In this document: positions 43,825-52,987 of the stretch, one piece after another | Layout of the letters: every line of letters begins with the position of its first letter | How positions within the stretch are numbered: the stretch's first letter is position 1 | NCBI GenBank assembly: GCA_029227815.1 | Contig: CP118523.1 | Location: 3,162,001 to 3,226,000 of the forward strand | DNA from: Clostridiaceae bacterium M8S5 | GTDB lineage: Bacteria; Bacillota; Clostridia; Tissierellales; MCWD3 | Direction of reading: 5' to 3' | Length of the DNA: 64,000 nucleotides | Made by a program: the position numbers and the translations under genes | Notes under the pieces: model-generated | The model's input: only the letters and a program-made list of their open reading frames with translations | Told to the model about the DNA's origin: nothing | Databases searched by the model: none

Positions 43825-44844
43825 TTATATTATATAATCTATAACAGCATTATTAAAATACCCAGGTATGCTTTGAGTAAAAAATTCTTTCATGTCCACT
43901 AGTTGCTCTTTTGGATATACGTATTTTCCATAACCAAATTGACCGTATTTAAATTTTCTATCTTCTTCATTCATTGGAAGTGTAGTGTCCTTAAAAACTT
44001 TAAGTATTTGTTTTTTAGCCGATGCTGTAAATCTATGGGATATCACTTCAAAGTGTATTTCACTATCACTTAACTCTGCTAACTCGTTAGCTGTTTCTTT
44101 TAATAGTTCACGATATTCTTCTTTCCAATTTTCATATAACACTACTGGCCCTATTATAAAACCTGTGTTATATCCTGCTTTTATTATCTTTTTTGAAGCG
44201 ATTATTCTCTCTCTTGCTGTGGATGTTCCATGTTCGTAGCTATTTATTACTGTATCTGTATTAAGACTAAATCTAATTGTTGTATGTCCTCCATGATCTA
44301 TATCTAAGTAATTATCTACCTGAGGAAATTTGGTCACAAACCTCAATCTGCCAAATTCTTCGTTTGCAAAAAACTCTATTGCTTTTTTTAATGATTTGCT
44401 ATAATAATCTAATGGTACTGGATCTGATGTCGCTGCTGCCTCAAATATTGTTACCTGTTTTTCTCTTTGGTTCATATATTCTTTAGCTTGATTTAAAATA
44501 TCATCTACATTTGCATAAATCGTATTATATGGTTTGTTTCCAAAACGAGTATTCAAATAACAGTATTCACATTTACCAACACACCCTGAAAACAAAGGTA
44601 ACTGGTAATGTGCTGATGGTTTACAGGTTTGAAATTCTCCCTTTTTTCTAACTCTTATTGCTAATGTACTTTTCCCTTCGGCAAATGCTTGCTGAGGTGT
44701 CTTCCCTGGTATCCCTGTTATCTTGTTGTTTTTTAATACATTTATCTCTACTCCCTTTTTTGTAAAATAATCATACAATCTTTTTCCTATTTCATAGCTT
44801 ATTGCTTTTTCTTCTATGTAAACTCTCTTTGGTTGATATATCAT
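43825..44844 (-). CDS. splB: Spore photoproduct lyase
   Basis: A 339-residue radical SAM enzyme. The cluster motif CVGKCEYC has Cys88, Cys92 and Cys95, the spacing typical of SplB, followed by YLNTRFGNKPYNTIYANVD. RFVTKFPQVD and IRFSLNTDTVINSYEHGTS are family blocks. It repairs the spore-specific thymine dimer (spore photoproduct) in DNA at germination using S-adenosylmethionine. Its presence indicates an endospore-former. CAGGAGAAG ribosome binding site; apparently monocistronic. Confidence 0.95.
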   Translation of the reverse strand: MIYQPKRVYIEEKAISYEIGKRLYDYFTKKGVEINVLKNNKITGIPGKTPQQAFAEGKSTLAIRVRKKGEFQTCKPSAHYQLPLFSGCVGKCEYCYLNTRFGNKPYNTIYANVDDILNQAKEYMNQREKQVTIFEAAATSDPVPLDYYSKSLKKAIEFFANEEFGRLRFVTKFPQVDNYLDIDHGGHTTIRFSLNTDTVINSYEHGTSTARERIIASKKIIKAGYNTGFIIGPVVLYENWKEEYRELLKETANELAELSDSEIHFEVISHRFTASAKKQILKVFKDTTLPMNEEDRKFKYGQFGYGKYVYPKEQLVDMKEFFTQSIPGYFNNAVIDYII

Positions 44845-44951
44845 ACTTTATCTTCTCCTGTCATAGGTTATAATTTTGGTATTATCCTATGATATATTCT
44901 TTACTATATCTATAGTTATATGCATACTTACAAAACTAGGACAATAGGAAA

Positions 44952-44982
44952 AGGACTGATTTTCTTTATATATATCAGTCCT
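44952..44982 (-). terminator. Terminator of the DUF4397 gene
   Basis: On the minus strand AGGACTGAT pairs with ATCAGTCCT and is followed by TTTTCC. It stands 40 bp after the stop codon at 45024. Confidence 0.75.
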
Positions 44983-45023
44983 CATAAAATTTTATGCTAT
45001 TCATGAATATCATTAAATTTTTG

Positions 45024-45671
45024 TTAATAAGAAGCTCTGTCAAGTGCTATTATTGCTTGAAGCCCTGGCTTAGCATTCGCAAGACCTATTGCATATATTG
45101 TATAGTACTTATTTGAACGTAATGTAGCATTAGGCACTGTTAATACTACTTGCTTTGTACTATTAACTCTTACTAAAATTGTATAATTTGCTGGTGAGAC
45201 TAATAAATTTTCACTTGATTGTTTGTAACTAATATCATTAAAAAGCACTAATCCATTAGGGAGTATTACGTCTACTGGTGGTGCATTAGGAACTAAATGA
45301 ACAAATTTGATTTGTGTTTTATAATCAGTTATAGTCATTGCAGTATCATAGACTCTTATAGCTTCTAAATTACTTAGCTCTCCAGCTATTGCCATAGTAT
45401 TATCTGAGCCATGTGATATATCAATCATTTTATTAATTATCGGAACATCGCGCATACCAGCTTTGTAAATTTTTAGACTATATGATCCCGGCATTAATGC
45501 CATATATTTAGTAAATTCCCTATATCTCAAATTCGACGCTACTAATTTATTGCCTAATAAGATATCTACACCAGGTGCTCTTGGACTTGCATGAAATAAT
45601 CTTAGATGTGATGTATTTCCATGCTGAACAGGTATCATCCAATTAAAATAATCATAATAATTATAATACAT
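45024..45671 (-). CDS. DUF4397 domain protein
   Basis: A 215-residue protein with two copies of the DUF4397 pattern: SHLRLFHASPRAPGVDILLGN (residues 21-41) and IKFVHLVPNAPPVDVILPNG (about 121-140). In each, a V/FxHxxPxAPxVDxxL motif opens a beta sandwich. It lacks a signal peptide and begins with a Tyr-rich tail (MYYNYYDYFNW). That is reminiscent of Tyr-rich spore-surface proteins, but no function is established. The small membrane-protein gene at 45696 lies just upstream, so the two may share a transcript. Confidence 0.8.
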   Translation of the reverse strand: MYYNYYDYFNWMIPVQHGNTSHLRLFHASPRAPGVDILLGNKLVASNLRYREFTKYMALMPGSYSLKIYKAGMRDVPIINKMIDISHGSDNTMAIAGELSNLEAIRVYDTAMTITDYKTQIKFVHLVPNAPPVDVILPNGLVLFNDISYKQSSENLLVSPANYTILVRVNSTKQVVLTVPNATLRSNKYYTIYAIGLANAKPGLQAIIALDRASY

Positions 45672-45695
45672 GTCTATTCAAGTCCTATACATTGT

Positions 45696-45875
45696 CTAAT
45701 AATACATTTGACAGAAAAGTATTACTAGAATTAAGAAAAAGAATAATAAACTTTCATTTCCTGGATCAAACCAGCCATAATCTTTCATTAATATAACTAA
45801 TAATAGGAAGAAAAACAGCAGATTCGTGCTTATTCCTGAGCATTCATCACAGTTAACATTGATTTCTTCAGTCAT
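45696..45875 (-). CDS. Tiny two-helix membrane protein (paralogue of 50203 gene)
   Basis: Fifty-nine codons from an ATG at 45875 with AGGAGG 8 nt upstream. The sequence MTEEINVNCDECSGIS is followed by two hydrophobic helices, NLLFFFLLLVILM and SLLFFFLILVILF, joined by a polar loop with YGWFDPGNE. A second gene at 50203 encodes the same LLFFFLLL...GxESLLFFFLI layout. The CxxC in the N-terminal tail is absent from the second. Function unknown; it may belong to the small hydrophobic proteins seen in sporulating clostridia. Confidence 0.8.
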   Translation of the reverse strand: MTEEINVNCDECSGISTNLLFFFLLLVILMKDYGWFDPGNESLLFFFLILVILFCQMYY

Positions 45876-46100
45876 TATATTACCTCCTAAAACTTATCAA
45901 TTTCTAGATATGTAAATTTTCATATATAACAAAATACAATCTTTACTTAATTCATTTTATTCATATTAGTAATATATGTGACAAGGCAATACTTTGAATT
46001 TTAATAAAATTTAAATTTTAGGTATATAATTTTGTTTTTTTAGAAATAATAAACATGACTATAAATTTACTAAATATTTCTAAATTCAAGGAGTGATTTT

Positions 46101-46310
46101 ATGGATATAGCAGCTTTAATACTAGTTATTATTGGAGCTATTAATTGGGGCTTAATTGCACTATTCCAATTTGACTTGGTTGCATCATTATTTGGTGGCC
46201 AAACAGAAATTTTAAGCAGAGTGGTTTATGGTTTAGTTGGAATAGCAGGATTATACTCTATAACATTTCTGTTCAGAGACTATGACAGAAATAGAAGAAC
46301 TACTAAATAA
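46101..46310 (+). CDS. DUF378 family small membrane protein
   Basis: Sixty-nine residues: two membrane helices with IGAINWGLIALFQFDLVASLFG and RVVYGLVGIAGLYSI, the complete DUF378 (COG2155) pattern, and a basic C-terminal tail. Function unknown in the family. AAGGAGTG ribosome binding site. Convergent with the nitrilase-family gene, separated by a strong shared terminator. Confidence 0.9.
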   Translation: MDIAALILVIIGAINWGLIALFQFDLVASLFGGQTEILSRVVYGLVGIAGLYSITFLFRDYDRNRRTTK

Positions 46311-46369
46311 GCTTCCTTATAATTGTTAAAATAGAAGAGATGCATTTAGCATCCCATAACAATTAACTT

Positions 46370-46418
46370 ACTTAAACAAGTAAAGCCACCTTTAAAAGGT
46401 GGCTTTACTTGTTTAAGT
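46370..46418. terminator. Long bidirectional terminator
   Basis: An almost uninterrupted palindrome: the 24-nt arm at 46370-46393 (containing GTAAAGCCACCTTT) pairs perfectly with 46395-46418 (containing AAAGGTGGCTTTAC). It lies between the convergent DUF378 and nitrilase-family genes. Confidence 0.85.
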
Positions 46419-46426
46419 ATATTTGT

Positions 46427-47239
46427 TTAATTATATATATCTAATCTTCTAGCTTTAATAAGTGGCAATTGTTCTCTAACTTCTCTAACTACTTCTAAAT
46501 TAAGTTCTTGTATTATCAAGCCTTCATTACTATCTAATCTTGCCAATATTTTTCCCCATGGATCTACCACAATACTATTTCCATATGAGGTATAAGATGC
46601 TTCTCTATTTGTTGCAGGTGCTGAGCCTATCATATATACTTGATTATCTATCGCTCTTGCTCTAAATAGTGTTTCCCAATGCATTGGACCAGTAGTCATG
46701 TTAAATGAAGCAGGAACTATTATTATTTGTGCTCCCTGCTCTATCATTAGCCTACACAGTTCAGGAAATCTAATGTCAAAGCAAATACAAACTCCAATCC
46801 TTGCAAATTTTGTATCAATTACAGTTACATTATCTCCTGATGATAAAGTCTTTGATTCCATAAACGAAATACCATCCTCAACCTGTACGTCGAATAAATG
46901 CATTTTTCTGTGCTTTGCTATTATTTCTCCACTACTATTTATTATAAAACTCGTATTATATATTTTTCCTGCATCAATCTCTGGTATAGACCCACCTATT
47001 ATGTGCACTTTATGCTTAATTGCTTCTTCTTTTAACATTTTTAAAGTTATGCTGTCGTGTTGTCTCTCTGCATATCCCTGAAATAAGTCACTATCATATG
47101 GACAATTAAACATCTCAGGTAGTACTACTATCTGTGCGCCTCTTTTTACTGCTTCTTCTATAAATCTTTGAGCAGTGCATATATTAGATAGCTTATCTTC
47201 TGTAGTCATCATTTGACAGACACCAATTTTAAATTTCAT
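46427..47239 (-). CDS. Nitrilase-superfamily amidohydrolase (omega-amidase-like)
   Basis: A 270-residue carbon-nitrogen hydrolase with the catalytic Glu in VVLPEMFNCPY (about 40), Lys in KHRKMHLFDV (about 110) and Cys in IGVCICFDIRFPELCR (about 150). The FNCPYD segment after the Glu and the lengths between motifs are like omega-amidase (Nit2/YafV) members, which hydrolyse alpha-ketoglutaramate or similar amides. Exact substrate not determined. Follows tldE after 21 bp, so probably the last gene of the tldD-tldE transcript. Confidence 0.85.
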   Translation of the reverse strand: MKFKIGVCQMMTTEDKLSNICTAQRFIEEAVKRGAQIVVLPEMFNCPYDSDLFQGYAERQHDSITLKMLKEEAIKHKVHIIGGSIPEIDAGKIYNTSFIINSSGEIIAKHRKMHLFDVQVEDGISFMESKTLSSGDNVTVIDTKFARIGVCICFDIRFPELCRLMIEQGAQIIIVPASFNMTTGPMHWETLFRARAIDNQVYMIGSAPATNREASYTSYGNSIVVDPWGKILARLDSNEGLIIQELNLEVVREVREQLPLIKARRLDIYN

Positions 47240-47260
47240 TTTCTTGCCACCTTAGATTTT

Positions 47261-48613
47261 TTATTTACCTGATATTGTTAACTCTTTTACTAATAAAGAT
47301 GGTGATCCAAAGCAAGTATTTGTTGATGGTATTGAAAATTTAAAGTCTGAACATATTTCTTCTATATCCTTTAGCATATCAAAGAAATTACCAGCAACAG
47401 TTATTGTGTTAACTACTTTTTGTATCTTTCCATCTTCTATATAAAAACCATTGCAAGATAGAGAAAAATCACCCGTAACTGCGTCTAAACCAGCATGTAA
47501 TCCCTGTACATCTGTGATTAGAACACCTTTTCCCATCTTTTTCAACATGTTCTCAAAAGATATTTCTCCTTTTTGTATATACATATTTGTTGGTGCAATC
47601 TTAACTACAGACTTAAATGTAGGTTTAAATCCGTTTCCTGTCGACTCTACGTCGTCTTTTTTTGCTGTTGCTATGTTGTGTAAGTATGTCTTTAACATCC
47701 CGCAATCTACTAATTTTTTTGGTTTTGTTGCAACTCCTTCATCATCAAAGTTCCTATTAACTACACTATCTTTAGCAAAAGGATCATCTATAATTGAGAG
47801 CTCACTGCATGCCACTAATGTGCCTATTTTATCTTTTAATAACGACATTCCCTCATGCACTTTTTGTGCTGAAAATATTTCACTATAACTATCTAGTAAG
47901 TCACACATAACCTCATTTTTAAAAGCCACCTTGTATTTACCAGAGGCAATTTGCTCTGCACTTAATTTATCTACAGCATCTTTTACTCCTTCTTTAGCTA
48001 ACTTTTTATAATCAAATTCACTGAAATCTGTGGCAACTTGATATGCTATCCCTGTCTTGATATCTTCTCCTTGTTTTGCAGTAGTGCTTAAATATACATA
48101 TGCTTTATTTTGTCTATTCTTTAATTCTAAACCTTTTGAATTAAATATCTCTATATCGTTTATCTCTTCTATATATTGACTCATTCCTACCATTGTAATT
48201 CTATCATCTAAACTCAATGCTTCTTCTTCAAGTTTTAGTACAAAATCTATTTTTTCTTCTTCTGATACATTATCTAGCTTGTTTTCTTTAGTTTGGGGTT
48301 GCATATATTCACTAGAACCTTCAAAGATTGTATCTACATCATCTTTTTCTATTATAGAAGCATTTTCTATTACTTCTTTAACTAATCTATCTATAACTTC
48401 TTCATTGATATTTTCTGTGTAAGCATACCCCATTTTGCCGTTGCTTATAGCTCTAAATGACAAACCTACTTCATCTGCTATATCATATTTATCTATTTTT
48501 TTATTAAATGAAGCAATCTTTAGCTTGCTCTTTTTATTTATATAAACTTCCATTTCTGATAGTCCTAACGCTTTACCATGTGCAAATAGTTTGCTTGAGA
48601 ATTCTTTCATCAT
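47261..48613 (-). CDS. tldE: TldD/PmbA-family protein, TldE-type subunit
   Basis: A 450-residue PmbA/TldE homologue with the family fold, including GLSFRAISNGKMGYAYT near residue 50 and LHAGLDAVTGDFSLSCNGFYIEDGK near 375-400. It lacks the HExxxH metal motif seen in its partner, as expected for the non-catalytic subunit. TldE and TldD form a heteromeric metallopeptidase that degrades unfolded or modified peptides. The start ATG overlaps the TldD stop by one base (TAATG), with AAGGAGTG before it. Confidence 0.9.
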   Translation of the reverse strand: MMKEFSSKLFAHGKALGLSEMEVYINKKSKLKIASFNKKIDKYDIADEVGLSFRAISNGKMGYAYTENINEEVIDRLVKEVIENASIIEKDDVDTIFEGSSEYMQPQTKENKLDNVSEEEKIDFVLKLEEEALSLDDRITMVGMSQYIEEINDIEIFNSKGLELKNRQNKAYVYLSTTAKQGEDIKTGIAYQVATDFSEFDYKKLAKEGVKDAVDKLSAEQIASGKYKVAFKNEVMCDLLDSYSEIFSAQKVHEGMSLLKDKIGTLVACSELSIIDDPFAKDSVVNRNFDDEGVATKPKKLVDCGMLKTYLHNIATAKKDDVESTGNGFKPTFKSVVKIAPTNMYIQKGEISFENMLKKMGKGVLITDVQGLHAGLDAVTGDFSLSCNGFYIEDGKIQKVVNTITVAGNFFDMLKDIEEICSDFKFSIPSTNTCFGSPSLLVKELTISGK

Positions 48614-50001
48614 TATTTTTCACTCCTTCCACCAACTGTCATGGATTTTACTCTTACTGCCGGCTGTCCTACGTTAGCTGGTATCTGACCACTTACAGAG
48701 CCACAAACTCCTATTGCTTGTTTCAAGTTATTTCCTACCATATCTATATCATGTAGTACTTGGCCTCCGTTACCTACTAATGTAGCTCCTTTAACTGGCT
48801 TAACTATTACTCCATTCTCTACCATATAGCCTTCTAATACTACAAAGTTAAAGTCTCCTGTTGTAGTATTTACTGAGCCTCCACCCAATCTTTTAGCATA
48901 TAATCCATGCTCTGTATTTGAAATAATTTCATTTAGTGTAGATTTACCGTTAAGTATAAAGGTATTTGACATTCTAGATGTTGGTGCAAATCTATATGAT
49001 TGTCTTCTTGAACATCCTGTAGGAGCACTGTTCATTCTTCTACCGTTTAATCTATCAATTAAGTATCCTTTTAATATACCATTTTCTATTAATAAGTTTC
49101 TTTGAGTTTTGATTCCTTCGTCGTCTACATTAGATGAACCCCATTCATTAGGTAATGTCCCATCATCTACTGCGCTAACTATGTCTGAAGCTATTTTTTG
49201 ACCTATTTTGTTTGAAAATATAGATTTATTTTTAGCTACTGATGTCGCCTCTAATCCGTGTCCACATGCTTCATGGAATATTACTCCACCAAAACCGTTA
49301 TCTATTATAACTGGCATCTTCCCACTTGGACAATACTCTGCATTTACCATTGTGTGAGCTAATCTTGCAGCTTCACGTGCTGTATCTTCAATATTGTAGA
49401 TATCATATATTTCGAAGCCTCTGTGGCCACCTATATTATCGCCACCTCTTTGAGTTTGTCCTTTACTAGTAGCTACTGTTATAATATCCGTTCTTGTTCT
49501 AACTCTTTTATCTTCTACATATAGCCCTTCTGAATTTGCAATTAATATATCTTGCTCATATTCAGAATACCTTGCTTCAACTTGCGAGATTGTATCATAT
49601 GCGTTTTTTGCTATATGATATCCTCGTTTTAACATTTCTACTTTTTTTAATTTTGCTACTGTTGAAGGTAAAACTTTTATTGGGTTTATGTCTATCATCT
49701 TCCCTGATATTATATCTATTTCTTCTTTGTATGTTGATTTTTTGATAGCTTTAGCAGCTTTTAGAGCCGTTTTTATTAAGTTCTCTTCACTACTATCATT
49801 GGTATATGCATAAATACAATTAAACCCACTAAATATTCTTATACCTACTCCATAATCTATCCCCGAATTACTATCTTTTACTTGTCCGCCTATCAGAATA
49901 ATATTGCTGTTTGTTCTGTTCTCCACAAAAATCTCTGCAAAATCCCCTCCAGTGGTCAATGCAGCTTCTAGAACCTTTTCGATAGTGTTTCTATTAATCA
50001 T
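48613..50001 (-). CDS. tldD: Metallopeptidase TldD
   Basis: A 462-residue protein with the zinc-binding HEACGH motif in GFGGVIFHEACGHGLEATS (about residues 243-261) and the C-terminal GGSVNTTTGDFNFVVLEGYMVENG block. Catalytic partner of TldE. Full length, strong AGGAGGTAAGAGG ribosome binding site. In other bacteria this pair finishes peptide antibiotics or clears proteolysis products; no peptide-natural-product genes are visible here. Confidence 0.93.
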   Translation of the reverse strand: MINRNTIEKVLEAALTTGGDFAEIFVENRTNSNIILIGGQVKDSNSGIDYGVGIRIFSGFNCIYAYTNDSSEENLIKTALKAAKAIKKSTYKEEIDIISGKMIDINPIKVLPSTVAKLKKVEMLKRGYHIAKNAYDTISQVEARYSEYEQDILIANSEGLYVEDKRVRTRTDIITVATSKGQTQRGGDNIGGHRGFEIYDIYNIEDTAREAARLAHTMVNAEYCPSGKMPVIIDNGFGGVIFHEACGHGLEATSVAKNKSIFSNKIGQKIASDIVSAVDDGTLPNEWGSSNVDDEGIKTQRNLLIENGILKGYLIDRLNGRRMNSAPTGCSRRQSYRFAPTSRMSNTFILNGKSTLNEIISNTEHGLYAKRLGGGSVNTTTGDFNFVVLEGYMVENGVIVKPVKGATLVGNGGQVLHDIDMVGNNLKQAIGVCGSVSGQIPANVGQPAVRVKSMTVGGRSEK

Positions 50002-50146
50002 CCTCTTACCTCCTACTCGATAGTGTCACTTTAAATTTTTGCCTAAAGTTGCTATTTATAATTTACACTAAATTCTTAAAAGTAGCAATACTTTGTAACT
50101 TTTATTATTTTATTGTAATAAAAAATTTGTTATATTACATCAAAAA

Positions 50147-50167
50147 GACATTTCATATTGAAATGTC
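50147..50167 (-). terminator. Terminator of the 50203 small gene
   Basis: On the minus strand GACATTTC pairs with GAAATGTC around a 5-nt loop, followed by TTTTTG. Confidence 0.75.
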
Positions 50168-50202
50168 CTCTTGATTTTATTTATCTAGGTAGGGGGATTT
50201 TA

Positions 50203-50364
50203 CTAATTTATTAAAAATATTGAAATAATTAAAAAGAAAAACAATAAACTCTCTTCACCTTCTGAATAAGATATGTAATTGTTTAATATGACTGCTAAAA
50301 GTAAAAAGAAAAACAATAAATCGTCAACGCCTTCTTTGATATACTTCTTTACCCTATTAAACAT
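50203..50364 (-). CDS. Tiny two-helix membrane protein (paralogue of 45696 gene)
   Basis: Fifty-three codons: MFNRVKKYIKEGVDD, helix LLFFFLLLAVIL, loop NNYISYSEGEE, helix SLLFFFLIISIFLI. It is clearly related to the protein at 45696 in both helices and in the loop Gly-x-Glu-Ser boundary. The ribosome binding site is weak (GGGAA), so the start could be slightly different; the frame is open upstream without ATG/GTG/TTG. A terminator follows. The rest of 50002-50517 shows nothing else. Confidence 0.7.
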   Translation of the reverse strand: MFNRVKKYIKEGVDDLLFFFLLLAVILNNYISYSEGEESLLFFFLIISIFLIN

Positions 50365-50517
50365 ATATTCCCATAGCTTAGGATAAGCCCTACTGCTACA
50401 GTCCCTCCCTAATTATAAGTATATGTTCATTATATGCTTACGTTCTTATTTTGTTACAATAATTAATTACAATTAATTAAGGGACTAGTCACTTTTCAAA
50501 TGAGTAGCCCCTTTATA

Positions 50518-51102
50518 TCAATCTGGTGATTTCAATACTTCCACCGCTCTTTCAAATTTGTCAAGATTCCTAGTATGCTCTTGGCTAAGTATTGGCTTAA
50601 AACATTTTATAAATTCAAACAAAATATCCATAGTACTATTAATACCCACGTCATCTAATGCATTAAGTCCATTTATTTTACTCTTAGCTGTGAATATTTG
50701 CTCTTTAACCTCCATTGCTTTATCTATTATTTGTTTTTTATCATAATCTAAATAATCATATAACGCCTCAATGATCCTCTGTTTTTTTTCTCCCACATCC
50801 AATTCAACATCTAAGCTACAAACTTCTGTTTCGTACTGCTCTCCTCTGATTCTGCCAACTTTATTTAATACATCAAATATATCTTGCAATTTAGAAATCG
50901 TGTATTGTTCGCTATGAGAAAAATACGGCTTAATATGTTTTAATAGATTAGCATTTTTCTCAAACCCTTTTGACATTCCTGTGATTTCACTAAAAACTTT
51001 ACCTAGCCCAATAGCTTTTCCGCCAAAAATTCCTATAGCTATAGGAACTGCTAAGCTCGTAATGCTTTGATTTTTTATATTTTTAGGCTCTTTATCACTC
51101 AT
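50518..51102 (-). CDS. Hypothetical protein
   Basis: A 194-residue, largely helical protein. A mildly hydrophobic Gly-rich segment (SLAVPIAIGIFGGKAIGLG, about 15-33) is followed by charged helices with KIQDIFDVLNKVGRIRGEQYE-like content. No recognised family, signal peptide or motif. GAGGTGAA ribosome binding site, single gene between the small membrane-protein gene and yitT. Size and composition resemble unassigned clostridial cytoplasmic or membrane-associated proteins. Confidence 0.6.
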   Translation of the reverse strand: MSDKEPKNIKNQSITSLAVPIAIGIFGGKAIGLGKVFSEITGMSKGFEKNANLLKHIKPYFSHSEQYTISKLQDIFDVLNKVGRIRGEQYETEVCSLDVELDVGEKKQRIIEALYDYLDYDKKQIIDKAMEVKEQIFTAKSKINGLNALDDVGINSTMDILFEFIKCFKPILSQEHTRNLDKFERAVEVLKSPD

Positions 51103-51188
51103 ATTACATTCACCTCAAATACCTAGACATATACTCTTTATATTTTATGCTAATGTATATTGTTTTGTGATTGTTATATGAAGTAATA

Positions 51189-52046
51189 CTATCTTACTTG
51201 TAAAGTCAAATCAAAGCCTTCTCCTAAAACTTCGTTTACAAAATTCATTATTATAAATGTTTTAGGTGTTTGTTTTTTTATAAAGATTTTTAGTTTTTTA
51301 TACTCTTTATAGGTTAAAACTACACTTATTATTTTTTTATCACTGTTAGTATAACCTCCTACTCCTGGTAAAAATGTTGTTCCTCTCTTAAGTTCATTGT
51401 GTATGAAATTATTAACTGTATCAAAATCCTGCGAAATAACTAGTGCATGAATTTTTACGTTTATTTTCTCAATTACTTTATCTATTATCAGTCCATTTAT
51501 GAGTATTCCTAAAAATGCATACAACCCTAATGTCAGTCCGAAGGTTAGTCCTGCTAATAATGTAATTAATGAGTCAGACAAAAACAACGATTTTCCAATG
51601 TCTATATGTGTATACTTGTTGATTATCTTAGCAATAATATCTGTCCCTCCTGTTGATGCATTATAATGAAATATTATAGCCATTCCTATACCTTGAATAA
51701 TTATTCCAAACACTAAATTGATTATTATATCATCTGATATTGGAGCTTCTAAAGGTAAAACTATTTCAAAAACACCTATTATAATTGATAATAAAAAACT
51801 ACAATAAATTGTTTTCCCTCCGAATTGTTTGCCTATAACTATAAGCCCTAGCAAAAATAGTATTATATTAAATACTCCCATAACTAAGCCTATGTTTATA
51901 GATGGTAAGTAGCCTTGTATTACCATAGCTAAACCACTTACTCCTCCAACAGCTAGATTTGCAGGTATTAAAAAGAAATATAAACCTATTGCCATTATTA
52001 ATAATCCCAAATTTATAAAAATGTAATCTTTAAGTTTTTGCACCAT
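51189..52046 (-). CDS. YitT family membrane protein (DUF161/DUF2179)
   Basis: A 285-residue protein: five or six membrane helices with ANLAVGGVSGLAMVIQGYLP and NASTGGTDIIAKIINKYTHIDIGK (the two DUF161 motifs). A cytoplasmic C-terminal DUF2179 domain follows (GTTFLPGVGGYTNSDKKIISVVLTYKEYKKLK). Function not firmly known. It lies 27 bp after sucD and could be the last gene of the cobalamin-controlled transcript. Confidence 0.9.
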   Translation of the reverse strand: MVQKLKDYIFINLGLLIMAIGLYFFLIPANLAVGGVSGLAMVIQGYLPSINIGLVMGVFNIILFLLGLIVIGKQFGGKTIYCSFLLSIIIGVFEIVLPLEAPISDDIIINLVFGIIIQGIGMAIIFHYNASTGGTDIIAKIINKYTHIDIGKSLFLSDSLITLLAGLTFGLTLGLYAFLGILINGLIIDKVIEKINVKIHALVISQDFDTVNNFIHNELKRGTTFLPGVGGYTNSDKKIISVVLTYKEYKKLKIFIKKQTPKTFIIMNFVNEVLGEGFDLTLQVR

Positions 52047-52073
52047 AACCCTATCCCCTTTCTCAAAAAACTT

Positions 52074-52955
52074 TTAATTTTGATTATTCTTTAAAGCCAA
52101 TAAAAGTTCTGGTACTATATCGGATATTGTTTTAGCTACTTTTACTCCACATGAATTCAGAGTTTCTATTTTACTTTGAGCTGTTCCTTTTCCTCCAGAG
52201 ACTATTGCTCCTGCATGCCCCATTCTTTTTCCTTTTGGTGCTGTTTTCCCACCTATAAATCCTACAACGGGTTTTGTCATATTGTTTTTAATCCACTCAG
52301 CTGCCTTTTCTTCTTCGTCTCCTCCAATTTCTCCTATTATTACAACTCCATGTGTCTGATCATCTCTGTTAAACTCTTTTAATACATCAATAAAACTTGT
52401 TCCTTTTATTGGGTCACCACCAATTCCAACAGTAGTCGATTGCCCCAAGCCTGCTTTTGAAATAACATTGACTGCTTCGTAAGTCAAGGTTCCTGATCTT
52501 GAAACAATACCTATATTACCTTTCTTGTGAATATGTCCCGGCATAATACCTATTTTGCACTCACCAGAAGTTATAATCCCTGGACAATTTGGGCCAATTA
52601 ATCTAGTTTTCTTATTCATAATATAATTCTTTACTTTTACCATATCTAGGATAGGAATGTGCTCTGTAATGCATATAACTAAATCTAACTCGCTGTCAAC
52701 AGCTTCTAATATAGCATCTGCTGCATATGGTGCTGGCACGTAAATAATAGAAGCATTAGCACCTGTAATTTCAACCGCTTCTTTTACTGAATTAAAAACT
52801 GGCACACCCTCTACCTCTGTATTCCCTTTATTGGGTGTAACACCTGCTACTATTTTAGTCCCATATTCTAGCATATGTTTTGTATGGTACCTAGCAGCTG
52901 AACCAGTTATTCCCTGTACTAAAACCTTAGTATCTTTATTTATCCATATACTCAT
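52074..52955 (-). CDS. sucD: Succinyl-CoA synthetase, alpha subunit
   Basis: About 293 residues from the ATG at 52955, which follows AGGAGG by 9 nt. CoA-binding N-terminal domain with [32 protein letters not shown] and [11 protein letters not shown]. The phosphohistidine is in [18 protein letters not shown] (about residue 245). With SucC it interconverts succinate + CoA + NTP and succinyl-CoA. Located behind sucC by 33 bp and under a cobalamin riboswitch upstream of the transporter gene. Confidence 0.93.
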   Translation of the reverse strand: MSIWINKDTKVLVQGITGSAARYHTKHMLEYGTKIVAGVTPNKGNTEVEGVPVFNSVKEAVEITGANASIIYVPAPYAADAILEAVDSELDLVICITEHIPILDMVKVKNYIMNKKTRLIGPNCPGIITSGECKIGIMPGHIHKKGNIGIVSRSGTLTYEAVNVISKAGLGQSTTVGIGGDPIKGTSFIDVLKEFNRDDQTHGVVIIGEIGGDEEEKAAEWIKNNMTKPVVGFIGGKTAPKGKRMGHAGAIVSGGKGTAQSKIETLNSCGVKVAKTISDIVPELLLALKNNQN

Positions 52956-52987
52956 TATCTTTTTCCTCCTCATGACTAGTTAAGAAA

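Noticed and set aside
44845-44940. Possible forespore (sigma-G type) promoter upstream of splB
   Set aside because: Candidate -35 and -10 boxes can be picked in the AT-rich sequence but spacing and match are not convincing.
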